64,000 bases of DNA from Henckelia pumila (taxonomy: Eukaryota; Streptophyta; Magnoliopsida; Lamiales; Gesneriaceae): the NCBI RefSeq assembly GCF_033568475.1, contig NW_027331831.1:5084001-5148000 (forward strand), written 5' to 3'. A program made the position numbers and the translations under genes. This document shows positions 1-9,919 of this stretch, in pieces; the stretch's first letter is position 1; the number at the start of each line of letters is the position of its first letter. Below the pieces are notes generated by a model, which saw only the letters and a list, made by a program, of their open reading frames with translations, made no database searches and was not told the DNA's origin.

Positions 1-252
1 GGTAAACCAAGGACCCTCAGGGTTGGGTTTGGGGAAGGCTGTAAGGGTGGTAGACTGACCAACTTTGGTTTTGCCCTTATCCTTAGAAGCCCCGGCCCGG
101 GATTTTTTGGGGCGAGAAGAAGAAGGGGATGTGGCCATCGCATGGGTTGTGGAAGTAACAAGAGGAGGGGAGTCATGCCGCAAGGCCGCAGACTCTATAC
201 TACAAGAGCCGTGTGCATTAGCACCAGAAGTAGAAGAGGTGGATGCGGACAT
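1..252 (-). CDS. Antisense ORF (aORF) of Tat-type retrotransposon, N-terminal part
   Basis: The reading frame starts at an ATG at 252 on the minus strand and is open for 84 codons to the window edge. The visible N-terminus is rich in Ser, Thr, Ala and Pro, followed by a basic stretch (Lys-Lys-Ser-Arg near residue 49, then Lys-Asp-Lys-Gly-Lys) and a Pro/Gly segment ending in PWFT. Basic, Ser-rich starts of this kind are common in retrotransposon-encoded nucleic-acid binding proteins, but no domain can be named from 84 residues. Its position upstream of, and antisense to, the LTR matches the extra antisense gene of Tat elements. A gag start in a different, minus-oriented element is the main alternative. 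That is less likely because the adjacent LTR is oriented the other way. Confidence 0.45.
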   Translation of the reverse strand, partial: MSASTSSTSGANAHGSCSIESAALRHDSPPLVTSTTHAMATSPSSSRPKKSRAGASKDKGKTKVGQSTTLTAFPKPNPEGPWFT

Positions 253-670
253 TTTTGGAAGGACAAAACGTAAAAGAAGGGGAAATTGAGTGTAAGGTCG
301 AGTATAAACTTACAGAAAAAATAGAGCACGAAGGAGGACTATAAAGAATAAGCCGGAAAGCGCAGAATCGTCGGAGCCGGAGAATGCTCGAAACAGGGGA
401 ATCAAAGCTTGAATTGGGAAAGTTAAAAATGGAGATGGGGTTTCAGTTTTTATAGGTGGAAGAATTAAATCCAGGCCGTGGATTTAAAATTGATCGGATT
501 GTGAGGATGAGCATGGAAAGTTGAACCGGGCAGGGTAATGATGATCCGGGCAGTTGAAAGGACAAGTAAAGTCCATTGACACCTCCTGCCCGTCACTTCA
601 AATTCTAGGGCTGACGTCAGCCCTACAACATTTAAGAAAATTTCACAATTTATTTCAAAACCCCATGGAG
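253..670. other. Non-coding stretch between antisense ORF and tandem array
   Basis: This is the leader of the antisense ORF and part of the retrotransposon 3' untranslated region. I see no frame, RNA gene or repeat in it beyond short purine-rich runs. Confidence 0.4.
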
Positions 671-1050
671 TGGTGATACCCCGGGAAGTCAGGGGTATCG
701 GGGCTAGGATAAGGCAGAGGCAATACGAATGCTAGTCAGGGCAGCGACTATGGTTCTAGCCTGAATATTTTAGGGAGGAGTGGTGATACCCCGGGAAGTC
801 AGGGGTATCAGGGCTAGGAAGAGGCAGAGGCGACAGGGACGCTAGTCAGGACAGCAAATATGGTTCTAGCCTGACTATTTTAGGGAGGAGTGGTGATACC
901 CCGGGAAGTAAGGGGTATCAGGGCTAGGAAGAGGTAGAGGATACAAGGACGCTAGTCAGGACAGCAAACAGGGTTCTAGCTTGACTATTTTAGGGAGGAG
1001 TGGTGATACCCCGAGAAGTCAGGGGTATCAGGGCTAGGAATAGGAAAGAG
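671..1050 (+). repeat. 110-bp tandem repeat array, about 3.5 copies
   Basis: Units begin at 671, 781, 891 and 1001, an exact 110-bp period. The fourth unit is cut off by the LTR at 1051. Each unit starts with TGGTGATACCCC, has a 9-base spacer, then GGGGTATC, giving an 8-bp perfect stem. A CAGGGCTAGGA motif and a purine-rich stretch follow. Copies differ by a few substitutions only. Such arrays just upstream of the 3' LTR are characteristic of Tat-lineage elements and can seed satellite DNA. Confidence 0.85.
1037..1050 (+). other. Polypurine tract before 3' LTR
   Basis: An uninterrupted purine run, except for one T, abuts the LTR start TGTCAGGG at 1051. This is where plus-strand priming occurs in reverse transcription. 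Confidence 0.6.
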
Positions 1051-1576
1051 TGTCAGGGCTGGATAAGGTCGGACTAATGGATCAGATACAGGGGACTAAC
1101 TCATCCCGGATGAAGGCATAAGGCCGAGAAGACCAAGTCTTCATGACTTATACAAAACCCATTTCTCAAGGGCATGATCCCCACGATTTCCATAATCCCG
1201 AGCTTTCTACCTTCATCGGGCATGACAGGTAAACGTGGGCAACCCCTATACCCACGATCCAGATCGTGGCCACTTCCCTCGAAATGCGGAGGCATGCCCT
1301 CATTCCAACGCCTATAAATACCTTGCATCAGGTATCACTAAGGGGACGCTCATATAATTCTCCGAAATACTATACTCATTTTTCCTAAAAAGCCCACTCT
1401 ATTTCTGAGTCTGACCTAAGCATCGGAGTGGCCCCGCCGAAAAACCTTCTGGCGCCCCACTAACGAGCTTTCATTCCCTTTCCTTGTGTGCAGATCATCT
1501 CCATCAGGGAAGGACGGATCACCTATCATTTTTAATAGCTCGGTCATCTCGTCAGGCCCACGTCAATACCCTGACA
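1051..1576 (+). repeat. 3' LTR of Tat-type element (526 bp)
   Basis: The LTR starts TGTCAGGG and ends CCCTGACA, a perfect 8-bp terminal inverted repeat with the canonical TG...CA ends. A TATA box (TATAAATA, 1313-1320) lies about midway. The following stretch, with a GACCTAAGCATCGGAGTGGC motif at about 1410-1430 and a GTGTGCAG near 1487, resembles the R/U5 region of many plant Tat LTRs. The partner LTR is outside the window. Confidence 0.8.
1313..1320 (+). promoter_or_regulatory. TATA box in Tat LTR
   Basis: TATAAATA in an otherwise moderately GC-rich context, correctly oriented for transcription towards the LTR end. Confidence 0.55.
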
Positions 1577-2081
1577 GCCTGGGCACCCGGTTTAGCAAAC
1601 CATCATCATAGAGAATAAAAGATATCACGTCTTTAAACTGTACATGCTTAGTAGGGAACCATGAGGGACAACCAGCTTTTGGCAAGTCTATTTGAATGCT
1701 GGGCTCAATTGTCCTTGGTGAGTTGATTGCTATTAAGGAGGGCCTCAAGATTGTCCATGAGAGATATTTCTTGCTAGTGATTATAGCTTATGATTCACTA
1801 CTGGTAATGCAAGCAGTCACGAAGCCAAATTAGTGATCTAAGTTATGTGAATCTTTATGCTTCAGAGATAAAAGATTTATTATCTGATCTTAATATAGTC
1901 TCGTTGTTTCATGTGTGGAAATCAGCCAATGCTGTGGCTCACTCCCTTGCGAATTTTTCTTGTTCATCTCCTACGCCTTTTTGTTGAGTGTCTGAGATTT
2001 TTTCTAGTTGGCTGATTAATCTTGTAATGAATGATATTCTTCAATAATATATTTACAAGGTTTCTATAAAAAAAAAAAAAC
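1577..2081 (+). mobile_element. 3' fragment of an L1-type LINE with RNase H domain and poly(A) tail
   Basis: Broken reading frames on the plus strand match the C-terminal plant RNase H (RVT_3-type) domain of L1-like LINEs. An Ala/Glu-Leu-Ile-Ala-Ile-Lys-Glu-Gly-Leu segment lies near 1720-1750, AYDSLLVMQAV near 1785-1815, and a final VWKSANAVAHSLANFS near 1913-1960 (the histidine and downstream residues of the RNase H active-site region). A short 3' untranslated region and an A-run (2068-2080) follow. Frameshifts and an in-frame stop near 1983 show that it is dead. It abuts the Tat LTR exactly at 1577, so the LTR element inserted into or next to it. Confidence 0.65.
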
Positions 2082-5000
2082 AATCATGTTCTGTCTTGCA
2101 GGAAATTCGATTTGTGAAATCGGTGAAATTTTTACTTGTGATTAAGAGTTTGATTCCCACAATATTTTTTTGATAAGTTTACTAAAGAATTTATTCAATA
2201 CAATTTATTTGATTAATGTGATTTAAACAAGAAGTTAATTAGACATATGTTTATATCATATATGTTACCGTCCGGAGGCCCAAACTAATTTTTCTTTTTA
2301 TAAAAATGGTAAAATAATAAAATAATATATACATACATATATATTTATATATTTATATGCACTGGTTTTTATAATTAAGCTCACTGGGTGTGTGTATATA
2401 TTATTATATATATTAAAGGACGTCGGTAGATGTTGAGAAGTCAATATCATGAGGACCACTAGAACCAATATATATATATATATATATATATAATTAATCA
2501 TATATCAAATTTATAGTCACATGTGTGAGTGTGTGACCCGCACACATGCTTATTTATTTTTTAAAAAAACAACGGTCCTTGAAGCTCCAGCCATTTTCAA
2601 ATTTAAGCTAATATATATATTAACAAAAACACGAGAGTGTTTGTGCTCCGAAGTGAAGACCACGAGAGCTAGGCTAAAAGACGAGCATCGGCAACTATAT
2701 TGGCTTGCGATTTTGCACCTGGAAACACACGAGCTAGCCTAGAAGGCAGATGTGTATTATAAAGAGTTGTAATAGTTTCTTTATCAGCAAACTGAGATGC
2801 GTGAGATGTAAATTTGCTATAATACATGAGTCCAATGATACTAGCTTTGATGTGTTTGAACAAATTTGTTTCCCTACATATATACTTATCTATATAATGG
2901 AATTACGGAAAGAAGTTGGCCTACATGCAATAATTCTGCAGCAGTCCGACGGATTGCGATTTATGCGATCAAGTTGTAAAACAATATTAAAAATTAAATT
3001 GATACTTGAGATTTCAAACAAAAATATTAGCAATGTCCCACAATAACAGTTATTAAATGGTATGATTAATCAAATAAATCATAAAAGATTTCAATGTCAA
3101 TGACTATAATTTTTTATTTTTGAAAATAACAAATAACATACTCAAACAATGTGTACATGATAAACATAAATAGGAATATAGGATCTCATTTGCAAAAATT
3201 TTTAAAAAAATGCAATACTTTAAAAGAACGTCAAATATTATTTTTCAATTTCTAAAATAATTAGGGTAAAATATGTGTCTGCAGGATGCAACAATTCACA
3301 ATTTATTAGTGGAAATATAGAATTTTTTTTATTTTTCATTTTTTAGAAAAACTGTGTTGGGGGCGGCCAAACGGACTACTCGGTTTTGGATCGACTCCAA
3401 ACGAATCACTGAAATCATAACTCAAATGACTATTTTTTTTTTATGACTGTCTGAACCATTTTGATGCTCTAACTAATTCCATGTATGGAATCATCAACAT
3501 TGCATTTTGACCATCTAAATTCGTTTGGAAAACACAAATAAAGTCATCAGCATTGTATTTGACCATCTACAAACGCTTGAAAAACACAAATAACTTTTCA
3601 CCAGATGTGTTCTGTAATCCTAGACAACTCTAGCTAATTAACATGCATGGAAGTCATCAACATTGTATTTGACCATGTCTAAAATCGTCTGAAAACACGA
3701 ATAACTTATCGCCAAACCTGTTATGCGATCCTATACTGTTATAATTGATTATGTGTATGGAAGCCAGAAAATTCAATGAACGAGACAAAAATGATTTTTT
3801 TATCGGATGAGTGGGACGGTGTGAGTAAATCATTAAAAAAAATGAATTTTATTACAAAATTTGAAAGCAACGTATTAGAGATGAAACAAAGATGATGAGA
3901 AGGGACGAATGCAATCACTGTCCTTTGTGGATATAATTTTGGGTAGTGTGAAATTCCATAGAGAACACGCATTATTTCTATGTTTGTAGTCACAGCTTTG
4001 AAGGAAATAATCAGCATCATTAAAAGCCTTTGCAAAATTTTCACTAATTGTGTTCTGTGATCATAGACCGGACTAAAGTTTGTCTGGGAATTAATTCTTA
4101 TTTTATGAACTGAATTTCAAATATTCACTATCAAGTATGAGATTCCTATGGTCAGTACTGTTCATTTAATACGTAAACATTATTTCCTAAAATATCTTTT
4201 TCCCCATGATAATATCATCATTTCAATAGAAAAAATAGCCATAACAAAATTTAAAAATTAAATATAAATTTTGAAGCAAAAAAATTATATTTCAATATCA
4301 TTATATTTTGGAAAATTTTTGTTATGGTATTGCATGTTTGTCTCCTTGCGATTTCGGTTCTCTATGTTGCTAGATTTTAATTTTAGTCGGCCGTTATCTT
4401 TGTTTTTTATTTTTTTGTCAATTTTATCAATTTTCGGACGTGGTGATATGTGTCATCAATGCAGAGTGATGTGTAACCTGTAAAATATTACATCAGTATT
4501 ATCGATGAAAAAAAGATTAGAATCACAAAAAATAAAAAAAAATGATGCATAACTAAAAATGAAATTTAAAATTTTAGAAGAACACCTCAAAGTGACAAAA
4601 TTATAAAACTAAAAATACGGTTTTCCCTTATATTTTAATACATAAAAATAATTCTAATTAAAATATTCTTCGCTCCAGTTAAAAATGACTAACACGGTCG
4701 AAGAAAAAACAAAATTGTATAAATAAAACCGAACTGAAAAAAATGAAAGACAAACGGCAAAAAAAAATTCTGTGGAAAAAAATAAATGGGAGTAGTGTAT
4801 TTTAAAATACAAGAGTGTAGGGGCGTAAGTACATTAATCGCCATTTTAAAATACAAGAAGTACTTGCCTTAAAAAAAAATACAAGAAGTGCAGGGGCGTA
4901 AATACAAATTAATCGTCGTGAAATGTGTACATATTATGGAGTAAATAATACTCTATAAAAGTTGACTGTGGTAAAATAAAACAACAAATTCTATAAAATA

Positions 5001-5716
5001 AAATAAAAAATAAAAATAAAAATAAAACAACACATGGCTGAAATTCCATTAATTTATTTTGCCTCGGAAGACGGCCCAGGGCCACAGTGAAAAAAATGAA
5101 CCAGAATTTTTTAAGTTATGTCACGTCCACATATTTATCACAACGTTTTACTTATTTCAAATTTCAAATATTCTAGAAGCAAGATATTAACGTGAGCTGC
5201 ACTCGTGAATTTAATAAGTAGTTTTGGCATTGCTTCTGGGAAGCGTTTTTATTATCATGTTAAATATTAAATAATTTTTATTAGAAAGTTGATATTTACA
5301 CTTTAATTTGTGTTATTTACACTTCATTTCATGTATAAAATATGTGTCCAATTTACTTACAAGTAAATTGTACATAACAAAAAATGAAATGTAATTATCA
5401 ACTCTCTTTGTATTATTTCGTTTGTTGATTGAAAATTAGAAAGACAAAGGATAAATAGTTTTCTAATCTTATATAGTGAATTTAATTTGAATATCTAACT
5501 GTTTATAGTTATGTTAAGTATTAAATAATTTATATTATTTGGTATGTTGATTTAAAATTTAAATTAGAGAGAAAAGGGGGTCGAAGAGAGAAAATTAAGG
5601 TGAATAAAAATAATAGGTTTTAGTAAGACACCGGTAAAGTTTTTAAATTTAAATCTTTAATAGATGTTAGTAACCTTAACGCGTGTGTTGCGTATCCACA
5701 AAATATAATAATAAAT
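2082..5716. other. AT-rich intergenic DNA, no recognisable gene
   Basis: No frame longer than about 100 codons shows a known domain. Contents are a (TA)n run at about 2469-2492; irregular, degenerate direct repeats sharing TCATCAACATTG at about 3491, 3545 and 3654; and a segment at about 3780-3890 plus 4750-4930 that resembles DNA just upstream of the P450 gene (9000-9110 and 9670-9780). A minus-strand 64-codon frame at 2669-2863 is not recognised. Confidence 0.5.
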
Positions 5717-6167
5717 TTAATAAAGTTGTTTTTAAGGGGGTGTTCAAGTTGATGGAGTGAGTGAAATCTTGGCCAGATGTCAGGATTTTAATTTTTCCTA
5801 CCAACATCTTCTTGAACTAGCATGTCACACAAAGCTTGACTATTGTGGTTTACTTGGCTAGCGTAGTTTGCAGGTTATTGCATTAGTTTGGGGGTTTACT
5901 CTGTGTGCACCGAAAGATAGCGGTTGCGAGTTTCCACGCAAGGGCGGAACCACATATAGTGGTACCCGAGCTATAGCCCGGGCGTCCCGAAATTTTTTTA
6001 AAATTTTATATATATTAATTTTGAAAAATTTTGGATTAATTTGATAATAACCTGGGTGGTTCGATTCAAAAGATTAAACAATTCTAAAGGCTAAAATTTT
6101 AGCCCAAATAGTTTAAAAATCCTGGTTCCGTCATTGTTTCCACGTCAGAAAAAAAATTAATAAAGTT
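5717..6167 (+). mobile_element. tRNA-derived (Au-like) SINE, split by a hAT MITE
   Basis: The SINE is bounded by an 11-bp direct repeat, TTAATAAAGTT, at 5717-5727 and 6157-6167. It begins with a GGGGGTGTTCAAGTTG-type head and ends in a motif GGTTGCGAGTTTCCACG followed by an A-rich tail (6147-6156). The second SINE at 63.6 kb shares the head (GGTGTCCAA) and the GGTTGCGAGTT tail region. Its pol III A/B boxes are degenerate here. A hAT MITE sits in the tail at 5939-6136. Confidence 0.6.
5931..6144. mobile_element. hAT-type MITE (198 bp) with 8-bp target duplication
   Basis: The element body is 5939-6136. Terminal inverted repeats are CAAGGGCGGAACCA at the left and TGGTTCCGTCATTG at the right (12 of 14 pair). 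The 8-bp target duplication TTTCCACG lies at 5931-5938 and 6137-6144. Eight-base duplications with CA(A)GGG ends are diagnostic of the hAT superfamily. There is no coding capacity. Confidence 0.8.
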
Positions 6168-6757
6168 TTGGTTTTATTTTTTTTTAGGATGATATTTTTG
6201 AAATTATGTTTAGGATGATTTCATATGAGAAGAATAGATTGCCTGTTGAAAGATTTGTGGATTGTGACAATAAAAAAAAAGTGTAAATGAGTTTGCACAC
6301 AAAAATAAATTAAGTGTAAAAAAGAAAAAGCAAACTAAGGACTTCGGAATATTGATAAATATTTCACCAAAAACAATTATTATTGGGTGCGGTCATTTAA
6401 TAATATAACATATATTTACAGATAAAATGTAAGAACCTATTAAACTATTAATCTAAAGTCCTTGTATTCGCATGCATGATAGCTGTTATTAAGTCTACTG
6501 TTTTGAACTCGCAGATTTTTCGATTTAGCACTGTTAATGACATAAATGTAGTCCTCAAACATTTGTTTTTTTAATTGACTTTTAATGTGGATGTTTGGTT
6601 TTCTTAATGTTACAAGCCTATTATTTTATTAATCTTATTGTTTTGTTATTTTTATTAAAGATCTCTATTTTTTAAAGCCTATATATTATTCAGCCTATTA
6701 TTTTATTATTATTTTGTCGGATTCTAACCCCATGTTTTTGTTTGTTTGGTCGCAGAT
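6168..6757. other. AT-rich intergenic DNA
   Basis: No gene or clear repeat seen. The final bases (GTTTGGTCGCAG at about 6743-6754) look like a splice acceptor, so an upstream non-coding exon of the Myb/SANT-like gene may lie here. Confidence 0.35.
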
Positions 6758-8317
6758 ATGAAGTTTAGAACAAGTATTAGCAAAGGATGTGGCAAGGAAA
6801 AAAACGTTGAGAAGACTAGGCGGGTGTGGGCAACAAGAGATGAAGAAATTCTCCTTCAAGCATTAAAGAAAGCTGTCAGTCAAGGTTGGAAGAGCGAAAA
6901 TGGATTTCGAATTGGTTATTTGAGTTTCTTAGAAGATGTCATGAAGAAAACCTTCCCAAATACAGATTTGTGGGCAAATCCTCACATCAATTCAAAAATT
7001 CATGTATGGAAAAAGTCTCATGGTACGTTGATGACGTTGTTAAGCAAAAGCGGAATAGGCTGGAATGAAACTGAGAAAATGATTGATGCCACAAATGAAG
7101 CAATGGGAACCCCTTGTGAACGTAACCATTCAAACAAATGTTTGTTCAAGATGTTGGTTAAGATGTTGATCTTGTAGCATGCGGGGTTATATGGTGGACT
7201 TTTCAAGCTAATTTACAATTTTGTATTTTCTTATTTTCTGTACCCTGCTTTGTTTACCCTTTATAGAACCCTCCCGTTTTTTGTGCTAATGTGAAAGTTA
7301 ATGATAGGTTTAGAATTTATGCTCCATGTAGGGAGCCTTGTAAAAGAAGTAGGTTATTTCACTCTCTCATTGGAATCATGCAAAATAATCAAGTGCAATC
7401 TTTGGTGTGCTTGAATCGTGATTGGCTGATATAGTGTGCTTGAATTGTGATTGGCTGATATAGTGTGTATCCAACCAATATATGTGCTTTTGTTGAGATA
7501 TTTTTGTATAAAAATTTATTGACTGTGATTAAGTGTGTTGTATTTGTGCATTTTTATTCATCCAGATCAAGAAAATAAAGTATATTGGAGTATTATGTAA
7601 ATAAATGTATGAATCAAAATATCTGGAATTGATCTCACAGATGATCACTATTTGATGTGCAGAAATGAATAATATCTGGAATTGATTTTGCAAGCTTGCA
7701 TAAGTTTTTGGTATGCTATATATGATTGAGTTTCTCTAATTTCCACACAGATGGACAACGCTGTCCATGGTATGCGGTATAGGTCTTGGCCATATTATAA
7801 TGATTGGTGTGAGATTTTTGGACATGATCGTGCAACTGGGGAGCACTCTGAGAGCTTTGTTGATGCTGTACATGAAGATGACTTGAACATGGGGAACACT
7901 GATGGTGCTGCAGTGGGTGCAGGGTTGGAAAAACTTTTGGCTGGGTTCGATGACAACGATGATTCGATTTCAGTCTCAGCAGCCCCTCTCTTTTCTGATG
8001 CAACATCAGGTAAAAAATCTGTGGGGAGAAAACACAAACAAAGTGCTGAAATAGAAGATCGAATTGTCGATGCCATGAACAAGTTCAGTGACATGACAAA
8101 TGTGAGCATAGAAGACCTTTCAACAAAAATTGGATACGATCCTGTTGCAACTAAAGATGTTTTTGTTGCTATGAGTGCAATTCCAGGGATGTCAGTGAAT
8201 GAGAGGGTCTTTGTAGGTGACAAGTTAGTGGAGAATCCAAAAAAATTGGCATATTTCTTCAGTTTACATGACGAGGCTCGATACTCCTTGGTAATACAAC
8301 TCTTAAAAAAAGAGTGA
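6758..8317 (+). pseudogene. Myb/SANT-like domain protein (PIF/Harbinger ORF1-type family), probable frameshifted copy
   Basis: Exon 1 (6758 to about 7121) encodes a Myb/SANT-like (Myb_DNA-bind_3 type) domain. It contains VEKTRRVWATRDEEILLQAL, a KSENGFRIGYLSFLE segment, ANPHINSKIHVWKK and GIGWNETEKMIDATNEA. Exon 2 (7751-8317) starts after a CACACAG acceptor and encodes MRYRSWPYYNDWCEIFGHDRATGEHSESF-type sequence (family-typical), an acidic linker and a helical C-terminus ending in LLKKE. Family members normally continue NEA-W-[DE]-x-x-V-[KN] into this second exon. Here that sequence is readable only if one A at 7102-7103 is ignored, after which the frame runs to a GT donor at 7122. Exon 1 to 7121 is 364 nt, one more than a multiple of three, which fits a +1 frameshift. 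The alternative is an active gene using a later donor. No Harbinger nuclease lies nearby. Confidence 0.6.
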
Positions 8318-9774
8318 GTTTGATTATCTTTCCTAGACTAAGTGGTGAACTTTTACTTTATACTAGTGTGTTGATGAATCTTTCCTAGACTACGAAATGA
8401 ACTTTTACTTCACAAACTAATACGATGGAAATTTTATATTATATTGTCGAGAAATGAATTTAGTTTGATGGTTTGGTATCTCTTTGTTTAATCAAATGCA
8501 TTTATCATCATTTTTTAATTATGCTTGTTTAGTATTACATTTTGTTATGTACTAGTTAAATTTCTAAATTTTCATGCAATTTAATTATTGTTTTTATTTA
8601 TATATTCGTTTTTGCGACCACTATTAATTTTATTATTAGGTCAAATATAATGATATTTTAATTATTTTTTGAGAGAAAAATATTTTTTAAAAAAATTTAA
8701 TGTTTTTTTTTACAAAAACAGTTGAATAATATAAATTTTGCATTTAATTATATTGCATATCTTATAATAATTTTTATTAAAAAAATACAAGGTGCAAATC
8801 TAAATTTAGCAATGAAAAATAAATGTTTATTATGATAAGGTTAATTTTGTCATTACACTTCAATATATTACTTCAATCATTCTTATTAAATCATACAAAA
8901 AATTCAATATGGTATCATACTATTTTACTTATTTTTAAGTTATCCTTATATTATATATCCTATACTTATCCTATCATAGATACCAAACTAGGCCTAAAAG
9001 ACGAAACCAAAAAATTCAATCGAGGGCGCCAAAATATTTTATCGGATGAGAGGTGGTGTGAATAAATTATTAGAAAACCAATTCTTATCACAAATTTGAA
9101 GGCTAAATTATTAGAAAGAAGCAAACTTGAGGGGGAGGGGAAACTACCGGTCTGCCCTTGACTCCGTGCCTGACGTCCACCACGGAGAAAAAATAATCAA
9201 TCGAGGATTTCAAAATATAATGTCAAATAGACTGACTTAAATAAATTAATATTGCGTTTGAATGTATTGATTTCAAATACATGAATTTGGATTATATTTT
9301 ATTTTCAACAAAAAAATCAATCATAACTAAGATGAAATAACAAATAAACATGAAGAAAGTGAATTTGAAGTTTATGATTTTATTTTCATAAACAACAAAA
9401 AATATATTTGAATATATCTGAAATATAGTATTTGAAATCTTTCAATCCAAACACAACCTCGTCGATTTATTATTAATAGAACCATCCATCCAAATTCAAC
9501 TTTAATTTGTATCTAATATTCAATAGAAATCGTCACTAGATAGAAATTGGATAGTCAATATTACTAGGGTGGTGAGTAGACAAATGGATACCGATACTCC
9601 AAGACTTGCAAAAAATTATATCACCTTGAATAAGATCGAATTGAATAAAAAAATGAAGGCCAAATAATATCGCAAAAGATCTTGTGGAATAAAATAATTG
9701 GGGAGTGTTGTTCGAAATACAAGAAATGGAAGGACATAAATGTAAATACAAACCCGTGGCTCCCAAAATGTGTG
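8318..9774. other. AT-rich intergenic DNA upstream of the P450 gene
   Basis: No gene seen. The part from about 9000 to 9780 resembles 3780-4930 in the same order (see findings). The rest is low-complexity A/T. Confidence 0.4.
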
Positions 9775-9781
9775 TATAAAT
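9775..9781 (+). promoter_or_regulatory. Probable TATA box of the CYP714-type gene
   Basis: TATAAAT lies about 140 bp upstream of the start codon, leaving room for a leader that contains the CA/CT microsatellite. Confidence 0.5.
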
Positions 9782-9832
9782 CAGGGACCTAAAGATATCT
9801 TTCTCACCTACACCACAATTATTGAGCTTTGC

Positions 9833-9908
9833 CACACACACACACTGACACACACTCACTCACACACACAAACACGCAAACGCACACACTCTCTCTCTCT
9901 CTCTCTCT
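9833..9908 (+). repeat. (CA)n then (CT)n microsatellite in the P450 5' leader
   Basis: An imperfect CACACA/CACTCA run is followed by a (CT)n run, ending 11 bp before the ATG at 9920. Pyrimidine-rich leaders of this kind are common near plant transcription starts. Confidence 0.8.
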
Positions 9909-9919
9909 GCAAATTGGGA

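Larger units (their letters stand above)
1..1576 (+). mobile_element. 3' end of a Tat-lineage Ty3/gypsy LTR retrotransposon
   Basis: The segment holds, in order, an antisense ORF (1-252, minus), about 420 bp without a recognisable frame, a 110-bp tandem array (671-1050), a purine tract (1037-1050) and one LTR (1051-1576) with its TATA box on the plus strand. An antisense ORF followed by a repeat-rich, hypervariable 3' region just before the 3' LTR is the known layout of the Tat lineage (Ogre, Retand, Grande and relatives). The rest of the element lies to the left of the window, so neither pol nor the 5' LTR can be inspected and no target duplication can be tested. The lineage call rests on layout, not on a pol domain. 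Confidence 0.7.

Noticed and set aside
671-1050. GGTATCAGGGCT in the 110-bp repeats as possible primer binding sites
   Set aside because: It resembles the initiator-tRNA-Met site TGGTATCAGAGC, but it is repeated, mismatched at the key 3' bases and lies next to the 3' LTR, where no primer site belongs. Similarity to the LTR start explains it better.
2669-2863. 64-codon minus-strand frame ending in ANIVADARLLA
   Set aside because: It looked briefly like a retroelement-derived fragment, but no motif could be confirmed and the surrounding frames are closed.
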